Origin: Anaerolineales bacterium UBA5797
GTDB lineage: Bacteria; Chloroflexota; Anaerolineae; Anaerolineales; Villigracilaceae
Reading direction: 5' to 3'
Length of the DNA stretch: 62,379 bases
NCBI GenBank assembly: GCA_002418205.1
Contig: DIDP01000021.1
Coordinates: 1 to 62,379, forward strand
Under the pieces are notes generated by a model. The model did not search any database, was not told the origin of the DNA, and was given only the letters and a program-made list of their open reading frames with translations. The translations under genes were made by a program, and so were the position numbers. Shown here piece by piece: positions 51,661 to 58,433 of this stretch; position 1 is the first letter of the stretch, and every line of letters begins with the position of its first letter.

Positions 51661-52447
51661 TTATGTGCTCATCCGTGGCGGAGGCGATCTTGCCACCGGC
51701 GTCGCGCTTCGTCTGCACCGCGTGGGTATCAAAGTGCTCATCACCGAACTCGCCCAGCCGCTGGCTGTACGGCGCACGGTCTCGTTTGCAGAAGCGGTGT
51801 ACGATGGCGCTCATACGGTCGAGGGGGTGACAGCCAGGCTTGTGAAACGGGAACAACTCCCGGCTTCGTTGGATGCGGACGAAATCCCCGTGCTCATCGA
51901 TCCGGATGCGGAGATCCTTCGTCATCATCCGACACTCGTTGTCGTGGATGCGCGTCTCATCAAGAAACCTCCCCAGCCCCTGCCAGTGAACGTCCCGCTT
52001 CTCATCGGACTGGGACCCGGGTTTCACGCCGGACGCGATTGCCACGCTGTGATCGAAACCCGCCGCAGTCATACCCTCGGCAGAGTCTACTGGACCGGAA
52101 CGACTCAACCTGATAGCGGCGAACCGGAAGGCGACCCGCGCCGCGTCCTGCGTGCACCGACAGACGGCGTGATCGTGGGCGTGAAGAAGATCGGGGACCA
52201 CGTGGAAGAGGGAGAGATCATCGCGCATATCGGCGACCATGCAGTGACCAGTCCACTGCGCGGCGTATTGCGCGGTTTGCTCCGCGATGGGTTGCATGTT
52301 GCTCAGGGCTTGAAGATCGGCGATGTGGACGCGCGTGATGATGCAAGCGCGTGCCTTTTGGTCTCCGACAAGGCGCTGGCAATTGGCGGGGGCGTGCTTG
52401 AGGCGGTATTCTCCCAAAAAGAGGTCCGGGGAAAACTCTACAGTTAG
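51647..52447 (+). CDS. yqeB: YqeB, selenium-dependent molybdenum hydroxylase system protein
   Basis: Family member of the EF2563/YqeB group, an accessory factor for molybdenum hydroxylases that carry a labile selenium in their active site. 266 residues with a nucleotide-binding N-terminus (VLIRGGGDLATGVALRLHR), ITELAQPLAVRRTVSFAEAV and GLGPGFHAGRDCHAVIETRR; the C-terminal part (PTDGVIVGVKKIGDHVEEGE, then ALAIGGGVLEAV) resembles a lipoyl-like fold. Its place 2.2 kb from a Mo-hydroxylase operon suggests that enzyme is a selenium-type hydroxylase. No selD or other selenium gene is in the window. Confidence 0.9.
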   Translation: MSRNSYVLIRGGGDLATGVALRLHRVGIKVLITELAQPLAVRRTVSFAEAVYDGAHTVEGVTARLVKREQLPASLDADEIPVLIDPDAEILRHHPTLVVVDARLIKKPPQPLPVNVPLLIGLGPGFHAGRDCHAVIETRRSHTLGRVYWTGTTQPDSGEPEGDPRRVLRAPTDGVIVGVKKIGDHVEEGEIIAHIGDHAVTSPLRGVLRGLLRDGLHVAQGLKIGDVDARDDASACLLVSDKALAIGGGVLEAVFSQKEVRGKLYS

Positions 52448-52500
52448 GTCTTGAACCGTCAGGGTTTCGTGAAATCCTTGGCTGAATTTGGGAAGGGGGC

Positions 52501-52529
52501 TTGCCCGAACGGAAATTAAGTTGTATTCT
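52501..52529 (+). promoter_or_regulatory. Sigma70-type promoter upstream of the 52539 gene, nearly leaderless
   Basis: TTGCCC (52501-52506), 17-bp spacer, TATTCT (52524-52529); the ATG begins 9 nt after the -10 box, leaving a leader of about 2-3 nt and no ribosome-binding site. Confidence 0.5.
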
Positions 52530-52538
52530 TATTCCAAT

Positions 52539-53462
52539 ATGACGCTCGAAATCTCCCTGCGCCCGCCATTTTCCATTCCGCGCTTGTTCCGTGCGGATGG
52601 TGACGAGCCGCCCAAATATCATTGGGCACAGCCGGAACGCAAGACCCAGCAGGGATTTTCAGATCAGGGTGGACAAAGTAAGAAACCGCAGGAGCCACAG
52701 AAGCCAAAGGAAGGCATTCGTCCGCTTTCAGACATCGACCCGAACGATGTGAAGCGGATCAGGCTCCATTACGAGCCGCAACTTGTCCGTTCACAGCTCG
52801 ATGGCTGGATCGCCCAAAATCATTTCGTCCGGGTGCATCTCAAAAGCCAGCGGGGGAGACGCCCACCCGAGATCTTTGGGCGCGTGAAGTACTGCTATCC
52901 GAACGACGATCACGTGCACAATGTGCAGGAGTTCCAATTATTCCTCCCGCACAAGGATGGTCCGCCTGATACGGTCCACATCCATGCCAGTGATATCAAC
53001 TTCCATGCCGAAGTACCGGTGGAGAGTTTTTACCTGCAAGTGCGTCTTATGCTCTCAACAGACGAAGCAAGCGAATTCAAAGGGCGTGAGGACCTGTTCT
53101 GGGAAAACGGCTTTGCACCGCAGATCGCCGACGATTATCTCGAACTGCTGGATATGGATGACAGGGATCATCAGTCCCAGCCCTGGCTGTACGTGATCGG
53201 CTCTCGCTGGCTGACCACTGTCCCCGATGAAAGATTCGATGCCATCCTGAGCAAGCTGAGGGAAATGCTCGGCTGGCAGAAACAGATCCTCAACTATCAC
53301 CCGGATTGGCTCCCTGGACGGGTCAAATCCCTGAACCGTTTGTTGAAACTGAAACACAAGCTCACCCCCCACTACCTGACCGAACCGGGGAACCCGCAGG
53401 AAGCCATCGATCTCGTCGCTTTACTGTTCGATGAGATGTTCCTGGGAAATCGAAGCGCCTGA
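52539..53462 (+). CDS. Protein of unknown function, 307 residues
   Basis: Soluble, charged protein without signal peptide or membrane helix. A proline/glutamine/lysine-rich segment (about 22-60) splits an N-terminal part from a main alpha/beta domain (about 70-307) with RIRLHYEPQLVRSQLDGWI, FGRVKYCYPNDDHVHNVQEF and an acidic FWENGFAPQIADDYLELLDM. I do not recognise the family. Start at ATG 52539; the upstream frame part overlaps the promoter. Confidence 0.65.
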   Translation: MTLEISLRPPFSIPRLFRADGDEPPKYHWAQPERKTQQGFSDQGGQSKKPQEPQKPKEGIRPLSDIDPNDVKRIRLHYEPQLVRSQLDGWIAQNHFVRVHLKSQRGRRPPEIFGRVKYCYPNDDHVHNVQEFQLFLPHKDGPPDTVHIHASDINFHAEVPVESFYLQVRLMLSTDEASEFKGREDLFWENGFAPQIADDYLELLDMDDRDHQSQPWLYVIGSRWLTTVPDERFDAILSKLREMLGWQKQILNYHPDWLPGRVKSLNRLLKLKHKLTPHYLTEPGNPQEAIDLVALLFDEMFLGNRSA

Positions 53463-53566
53463 TCCCGCCTTCCAAGAACCTCCTGGCGATTTTCGGGCTA
53501 ATTTGCTTCGGATTTCCCGCTTCCCCTGCCCTGAAAACTCTATACGATATTGCTCCCCTTCCCCTC

Positions 53567-53595
53567 TTGAAATCCGGTTTCTTAAGTTGTAAACT
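53567..53595 (+). promoter_or_regulatory. Sigma70-type promoter of the LysM gene
   Basis: TTGAAA (53567-53572), 17-bp spacer, TAAACT (53590-53595), 48 nt upstream of the ATG. Confidence 0.55.
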
Positions 53596-53643
53596 AATAG
53601 AGTGTTAATATACACGAAAGATTACACAAAAGGAGAAGAGGAA

Positions 53644-54087
53644 ATGTTATTGAAACGCATCATCCAAGTGGGTTTGATCGTCGCTCTGCTCGTCGCAACA
53701 TTTGCCCAAGTCGGAAGCGCCCAAGCCTGGTCTTCCTGCGGGAGCACATACGTGGTCCAGCGGGGCGACTGGCTGGCAAAGATCGCACGCAAGTGCGGCG
53801 TCAGCCTCTCCGACCTTTACGCCGCCAACTCATGGGCTCTGCACTATTATTATATTTATCCCGGTCAGATCCTGGCAATCCCCGGCGGCTATGATGGCGG
53901 TTACGATCACGGTTACAGCTGTGGACCCGGCTACGATTACTACGGCAGTTACTACGTGGTTTGCCGCGGCGACACGCTCGGAGGCATCGCCATGTACTAT
54001 GGCGTCTCGGTCTCGCACTTGAGGTGGCGCAACAACATCGCCAACGCCAACCTGATCTATCCCGGTCAATACCTGCGTCCGTATTAA
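53644..54087 (+). CDS. Secreted two-LysM-domain protein
   Basis: 147 residues: signal peptide (about 1-27, IIQVGLIVALLVATFAQVGSAQA), LysM 1 (about 35-80, YVVQRGDWLAKIARKCGVSL), a Gly/Tyr-rich link (YDGGYDHGYSCGPGYDYYG), and LysM 2 (about 100-147, YYVVCRGDTLGGIAMYYGVS). LysM domains bind N-acetylglucosamine polymers such as peptidoglycan. With no catalytic domain it is probably a wall-binding structural or display protein. Each LysM carries a pair of Cys that may form disulfides. Start at ATG 53644 after AAAAGGAGAAGAGG. Followed by a terminator. Confidence 0.9.
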   Translation: MLLKRIIQVGLIVALLVATFAQVGSAQAWSSCGSTYVVQRGDWLAKIARKCGVSLSDLYAANSWALHYYYIYPGQILAIPGGYDGGYDHGYSCGPGYDYYGSYYVVCRGDTLGGIAMYYGVSVSHLRWRNNIANANLIYPGQYLRPY

Positions 54088-54127
54088 GCCCGGGACTTTC
54101 CCGGGAAACAATTACATAGGGATCATG

Positions 54128-54161
54128 CACAGACTCTCGTCTGAGAGTCTGTGTTTCTTTT
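54128..54161 (+). terminator. Rho-independent terminator after the LysM gene
   Basis: 11-bp perfect stem CACAGACTCTC / GAGAGTCTGTG, GTCT loop, then TTTCTTTT. A smaller CCCGGGA / TCCCGGG hairpin lies directly upstream. Confidence 0.88.
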
Positions 54162-54229
54162 AATCCGCTTCAACCCGGACCTTGTTTTGATTCAGCCTTG
54201 ATGCAACTCACTGTGGAGTTTCCGAGCGA

Positions 54230-54661
54230 TCAGAACTTGACCACGCGTTTGGCGGACTTCGCCTGTTTGATCCAGTCCTTCACCTGCGCCTGCGTTGGCA
54301 GTCTGCGGACGAGCATCTTCTTCGAGGAACTGTTGACCTGCAACAGGGTCTCGTACAGGTTATGCGGGCTGCGTTGGGCAAGCTCGACGACCGTATCCAC
54401 GCCCGATTTTTCCAGCAGGTCGGAATATTGCTCGCCGATGCCTTTGATACGGAACAGATCGGCGCGGTTGACCCACTCCAGAACAACGCCCTCCTTCATG
54501 CCGATCGCCTGGGCGATCTCCCTGCGCCCTTTCGGTTCACTGCCTTTGACGAGCAGTCCATGCACCGAGCGCACACCCGCCCCGCGCAGTTTCTTCGCAA
54601 ACTTTTCACCGATCCCCTCAATATCTTCCAGTCTGGCTTTGATGTTCCAACCGTTCGGCAT
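54230..54661 (-). CDS. DUF4332 helix-hairpin-helix protein
   Basis: 143 residues in two HhH-like modules: IEGIGEKFAKKLRGAGVRSV in the first half and IKGIGEQYSDLLEKSGVDTV in the second. DUF4332 proteins are predicted to bind nucleic acid or proteins non-specifically through GxG hairpins; the family has no established function. AAAGGAG precedes the ATG. It lies 1 nt after the stop of the membrane protein gene, so the two are one operon. Confidence 0.85.
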   Translation of the reverse strand: MPNGWNIKARLEDIEGIGEKFAKKLRGAGVRSVHGLLVKGSEPKGRREIAQAIGMKEGVVLEWVNRADLFRIKGIGEQYSDLLEKSGVDTVVELAQRSPHNLYETLLQVNSSSKKMLVRRLPTQAQVKDWIKQAKSAKRVVKF

Positions 54662-54662
54662 T

Positions 54663-55190
54663 TCAGACTCCTTTCATGATGGTTCTTGCACGGTTGACGT
54701 AATTGATATAAGCCCTTGCTGCGCCTAGGGCAGTAAGAGCTTCGAGCACAAGAAAGATGAACAGGACCAGTAAACCGCTCCAGAGATGGGAGAAGACCCG
54801 GCTCCTCCATGCCCAGCCGCCGAAGAGGACCGGTAGGGCGATCACCATGCTGCCCCAGAACTGGTGATAGCGATAATGTTCGTCCACGGCGCCGCGGAAG
54901 GCAGTGAATTTCCCTTCTTCGCCGAGAGTCTTGAAATCGTCGGGGGTGAGGGCGTTCCTGCGGCAAATGAATAACTCGAAGAGCGCCCAACGCACAAGCG
55001 TGACCTGCAAACTGGCGGCGATGGAAGCCAGCGCCATCAGCAGGAAAAGACCAAGGTTCGATTCGCCGTTGAGGAAGGTCTCGAACAGCCGCCGCAGATC
55101 AGGGAGCCAATAGGACAAACCGAATAATGTGACCAACCCGGGGAGCAGGTAGGCGATGAGCAGACCAAACGATGTGGATGTGATGTCCAT
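54663..55190 (-). CDS. Membrane protein of unknown function, four helices
   Basis: 175 residues. An N-terminal helix (about 5-27, SFGLLIAYLLPGLVTLFGLSYW), a second (about 46-66), an amphipathic/charged loop rich in Phe, and two C-terminal helices (about 113-132 and 135-160). The LLPGLVTLFG opening recalls the membrane protein at 61391 (MVPSLTFVVAS). The first ATG at 55208 is only a few nt from GGAGG on the other side; I choose 55190, which lies 6 nt after GGAGG, with 55193 as near alternative. No family recognised. Confidence 0.65.
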   Translation of the reverse strand: MDITSTSFGLLIAYLLPGLVTLFGLSYWLPDLRRLFETFLNGESNLGLFLLMALASIAASLQVTLVRWALFELFICRRNALTPDDFKTLGEEGKFTAFRGAVDEHYRYHQFWGSMVIALPVLFGGWAWRSRVFSHLWSGLLVLFIFLVLEALTALGAARAYINYVNRARTIMKGV

Positions 55191-55231
55191 CATGCCCCTC
55201 CAATTCATAAAGTGACGGCATTCACAATCCT

Positions 55232-55260
55232 AGTATAGGGGGTTTGGCAATGGATTACAA
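55232..55260 (-). promoter_or_regulatory. Sigma70-type promoter of the 55190/54661 operon
   Basis: TTGTAA (55255-55260), 17-bp spacer, TATACT (55232-55237) on the minus strand, about 40 nt upstream of the ATG. Confidence 0.55.
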
Positions 55261-55532
55261 CCCCCCTGCCTCCCTCCCAGATGGTCTGATCGCAGTGCGA
55301 TCCAACTTGCTTTCCTGCAAGGTTGACCCCCAAATATGGAAGCGGGAGGTCGGGCACCACAACAGGATGCCTTCGTGATGCCTTCGCTCTCCCTTCGCAC
55401 TACCTTCGTTTTGCCCCGTTGCTGGCCCATCCCAGATATGGGGGTATGGACCCGGCGCGCTGGAGGACCATCCGGTCACTTTAATAACTGATGTTACGCA
55501 CTGTAATGGTTTGTAAACTATAAACATCCCTC

Positions 55533-55639
55533 ATGTCGTTGCGAGGGTGTTCGTCCCGAAACATTCTCCACTTTGCAGAAATATCATTCGTCAACAAGAG
55601 ATTGCTTCGTCGGGAGATGTGTCCTCCTCGCAACGACAT
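55533..55639. repeat. 107-bp palindromic element with 14-bp perfect inverted ends
   Basis: ATGTCGTTGCGAGG (55533-55546) / CCTCGCAACGACAT (55626-55639). The interior GAAACATTCTCC and GAGATTGCTTC correspond to the inner inverted repeats of the element at 45286-45389, so both belong to one family. Confidence 0.78.
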
Positions 55640-55682
55640 CCATTTATTTAGGCGAGGAAACTTATATTTTTCCGAACCCCGA

Positions 55683-55923
55683 GTGATGGGGGACGTTCGT
55701 AACGCGGCATTTTGTGCTTTTCCGGATAAATCCAGCACTAAGATTTTCCTCGCTGAGCGGAGGGTCGAGAAGCGGAGCGTATCGAGAACCAAAGTCGAAG
55801 CACAAATTGCAAAGCCATCTGCGTCTCGCCTGCGAGGATGAAGCGAACGCGTCCCCTCCGCTCGGCGCGAGTGAACGCCGGATTTAATGGGATGAACACA
55901 AAATCTCGCATTACGGGTATCAC
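55683..55923. repeat. 241-bp imperfect palindromic element
   Basis: Ends of about 50 bp are imperfect inverted repeats (left GTGAT...CGTAACGCG...ATTTTGTG, matched by the reverse complement of the right end with CGTAATGCG and ATTTTGTG). An inner pair CTCGCTGAGCGGAGG (55749-55763) and the complement of CCTCCGCTCGGCGCGAG (55855-55871) also match. It could fold on itself as one long hairpin. Confidence 0.6.
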
Positions 55924-55943
55924 TAAGTTCCACCGGCATCGAC

Positions 55944-55972
55944 TTGGTTTCATCATCGTTTTGTGTCATAAT
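55944..55972 (+). promoter_or_regulatory. Sigma70-type promoter of the 56028 gene
   Basis: TTGGTT (55944-55949), 17-bp spacer, CATAAT (55967-55972); 55 nt before the ATG, directly downstream of the 241-bp palindrome. Confidence 0.5.
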
Positions 55973-56027
55973 GATTCTATCCAGGCGGGAAAGAGTTGTC
56001 GTTTCAAGCGCAGCCAAGGAGGAAACA

Positions 56028-58277
56028 ATGAAAACTAGGATCCTGGGTGTGATCGTATGCGTGACGCTTCTCATGGCAGTCACATCTCCAATCGTTACCC
56101 CGGCGGCTCAAACCCCGGGAGACGTTCGACTCGGAACAATCCAGCCACCAAACGATCTGGACCCGCAACTGGCGCAGAACAGCACCGAAGCTCTGCTCGT
56201 GGAGCAGATCTTTCTGGGGCTGACCGGACTGGACGAAAACGGAAATCCGATCCCTGAACTGGCGCAAAGCTGGGATGTCTCTGATGACGGTCTGGTATGG
56301 ACCTTCACTCTGCGCCCTGAGGTGCAGTGGGTTGGCGCAGATCGCAGACTGATCCGCAATGTGGATTCGAGGGATGTGGGCTTTTCCTTTGACCGGGCTC
56401 GTGAGTTCGGCAATTTCAATGGCCTGATCGATGCCGTGGAACTTGTGGATGATTTCACGGTGATGATCATCCTGGGGCAAAGTTATCCAGAACTGGCAAC
56501 CCTGCTGGCGGTTGCCCCTGCGGCAAAGATCGTGCCGCTCGACCTGGTGTTGGAGGCCGGCGATGAATGGACCTCCCCCGGCGTGATCTGGGGGGACGGT
56601 CCCTATCTGTTGGCGGACAGGGCGGGTCCCTCAGTGACGCTGGAGGCGAACCCGTTCTGGGAGGGAGAACGCACAAATGAAGTGAGCGCAGTGCAAGTGG
56701 AGTATGTGGAAGACCCGCGCGAATCCCTGCGCCGCTTTGTGAACGGCGAGTTCGACCTGATCGAGTTATACCCGGATTTCCGGGAGATCGTCGGGCAAGA
56801 TCCCGGTTTTGAGCGCCTCGTAAGGGACATCCCGGGCACTCAAATCAACCTATTCAACCAAAGCCTGTTCGCCCGTCGCGTTGGCATCGGACACAGTTAC
56901 CTGGTGAAGGAATATCTCCTGCCGGTCTATTCCCCGTTTTTCGGGCTGGGCAGGATTCATCTCTGGCGCTTCAACAACCAGCCGCCCGAAGTGCAGATCG
57001 CCGATAACGTGCGCGTGCTGAACGGTGAGACGCTGGGAGCCTTGCTCTCGCTCAACGAGCAGGGCATGCTGACCTTCGACCGGCAGACCCCGCAGCTCAG
57101 CCTGATCCAGCCGGGAGATATTCTGGTGGGCGATTCCACCCTCACCGTTGGCAATGATGCGGCGCCGTACGGCTTCCTGTTGAGGGCGGTCAACTTCTTC
57201 CCGGATGGCGGGCGCTTCATAGTGGAGACCATTCCGGCGTTCCTGGATGAAGCGGTGATCCAGGGGAGCCTGGCACAGCCCATCGGGATCGATTTCAACA
57301 ACATCTACGATATCCCGCCCGTCTCCAGCCTCCCGCAAAGCGAACGGTTCGCAACCGTGGCATACAAGCCTCCGTATGCCAGCCTTGAGATCGAGATCGA
57401 CCGCGTGCTCTACGATGAAGACGGCGACGAGACGAACACCACCGATGACCAGGTGCGGGTGGAAGGCAAGGTGACGGTGGAGCCGGGCGCAGGCATGCAG
57501 GTCACGCTGGACATCCGCAATAACCGACTGCAGAGCATGCGCTTTACCAACAACCTGAAACAATCGGCTGAGTTGAAGGTGTATTCACAGGTGAAACTTG
57601 CCGACCTGCAAAAGGTTGTTACGATCAAGCGCTTCATCTTCGCGCCGCAGACCTTCCTGATCGGCTGGGTGCCGGTGGTCATCACGCCAGAGATTTCGGT
57701 GGTCGCAGGCATCAACGGCAGCATCTCGGTGGACATCAGCACGGGCATCAAGCAGACATCGACGATCACGGCGGGCGCGGAATACCGGAACGGAAACTGG
57801 AACCGCGTCCTCGAGATCGGCGACCTGCACGTCAGCCCGTGGGAGATGACGCTCAAGCAGACCGCCTCAGCCCGCGCCTTTGCCGGACCCGAACTTGCGG
57901 TCACAATCTACGGGGTGGCTGGTCCGTACGGGCGGATACAGGGATACTTCACCCTGAAAGTGGACCCGGCGGCTTCGCCATGGTGGATCGTGAAGGGCGG
58001 CATCGGCGGCGAGGTGGGGTTCAAGGCGCAGGTGTTGAGCGTGATCGATCTGCGCTTCAAGCAACCGTTCGACATCTACGGACCTGAAACGCTGGGAGAG
58101 GCGGATAAGATCATCCCCACCGCAACCTTCATGCCAACGAAACCGCCGCCATCAACACCGCCGAAAGTCACGAACGCCTGCACCTCCATCTGGTGGCCCC
58201 TGCGCTGCTGGCCCTGGTGGCTGTGGGTGATCGCTGTGCTGCTGGCGTTATTTATTTTGGGAAAGATCTTTGGATAA
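56028..58277 (+). CDS. Chimeric surface protein: partial SBP_bac_5 domain, beta-rich domains, C-terminal membrane anchor
   Basis: 749 residues. Signal peptide (about 1-27). Then an oligopeptide-binding (SBP_bac_5) N-lobe, about 33-280 (LGTIQPPNDLDPQLAQNSTE, LVEQIFLGLTGLDENGNPIPELAQSWDVS). It is only about half the usual size, so it probably cannot bind substrate in the classical way. From about 300 on it is beta-rich, with LIQPGDILVGDSTLT, APYGFLLRAVNFF and long repeated strands (about 480-700). Near the C-terminus a Pro/Thr stalk and a Trp-rich membrane helix (WWPLRCWPWWLWVIAVLLAL) anchor it. Start at ATG 56028 after AAGGAGG. No transporter genes are near. Likely a tethered surface protein. 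Confidence 0.78.
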   Translation: MKTRILGVIVCVTLLMAVTSPIVTPAAQTPGDVRLGTIQPPNDLDPQLAQNSTEALLVEQIFLGLTGLDENGNPIPELAQSWDVSDDGLVWTFTLRPEVQWVGADRRLIRNVDSRDVGFSFDRAREFGNFNGLIDAVELVDDFTVMIILGQSYPELATLLAVAPAAKIVPLDLVLEAGDEWTSPGVIWGDGPYLLADRAGPSVTLEANPFWEGERTNEVSAVQVEYVEDPRESLRRFVNGEFDLIELYPDFREIVGQDPGFERLVRDIPGTQINLFNQSLFARRVGIGHSYLVKEYLLPVYSPFFGLGRIHLWRFNNQPPEVQIADNVRVLNGETLGALLSLNEQGMLTFDRQTPQLSLIQPGDILVGDSTLTVGNDAAPYGFLLRAVNFFPDGGRFIVETIPAFLDEAVIQGSLAQPIGIDFNNIYDIPPVSSLPQSERFATVAYKPPYASLEIEIDRVLYDEDGDETNTTDDQVRVEGKVTVEPGAGMQVTLDIRNNRLQSMRFTNNLKQSAELKVYSQVKLADLQKVVTIKRFIFAPQTFLIGWVPVVITPEISVVAGINGSISVDISTGIKQTSTITAGAEYRNGNWNRVLEIGDLHVSPWEMTLKQTASARAFAGPELAVTIYGVAGPYGRIQGYFTLKVDPAASPWWIVKGGIGGEVGFKAQVLSVIDLRFKQPFDIYGPETLGEADKIIPTATFMPTKPPPSTPPKVTNACTSIWWPLRCWPWWLWVIAVLLALFILGKIFG

Positions 58278-58369
58278 CTGTTAGCTTTCAGCTTCGAGCT
58301 GGCAGATCGGTACATCTGAAAATAGTGGGCACGTGACTCTCACATTTTTAACGCCCCCATGAATTGGAT

Positions 58370-58413
58370 TCCGTTCCTGACCCATTCCCATGTTGAGATG
58401 GATCAGGAACGGA
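58370..58413. terminator. Inverted repeat between convergent genes
   Basis: TCCGTTCCTGA (58370-58380) / TCAGGAACGGA (58403-58413), perfect 11-bp arms, 22-nt loop, no T-run. Weak terminator or other element. Confidence 0.35.
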
Positions 58414-58433
58414 GCATTCGCGCGCTCACCCAA

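Larger units (their letters stand above)
55191..56027. other. 837-bp gene-free region with two palindromic elements
   Basis: No frame here has a coding signature. The left part (55260-55530) has simple-sequence stretches (repeated CCTTCG units at 55359-55396) and no clear feature. 55533-55639 and 55683-55923 are MITE-like palindromes. The right end holds the promoter of the gene at 56028. Confidence 0.7.

Noticed and set aside
55481..56083. Minus-strand frame of 200 codons across the gene-free region
   Set aside because: Spans both palindromic elements and the promoter of the next gene; translation is repeat-derived.
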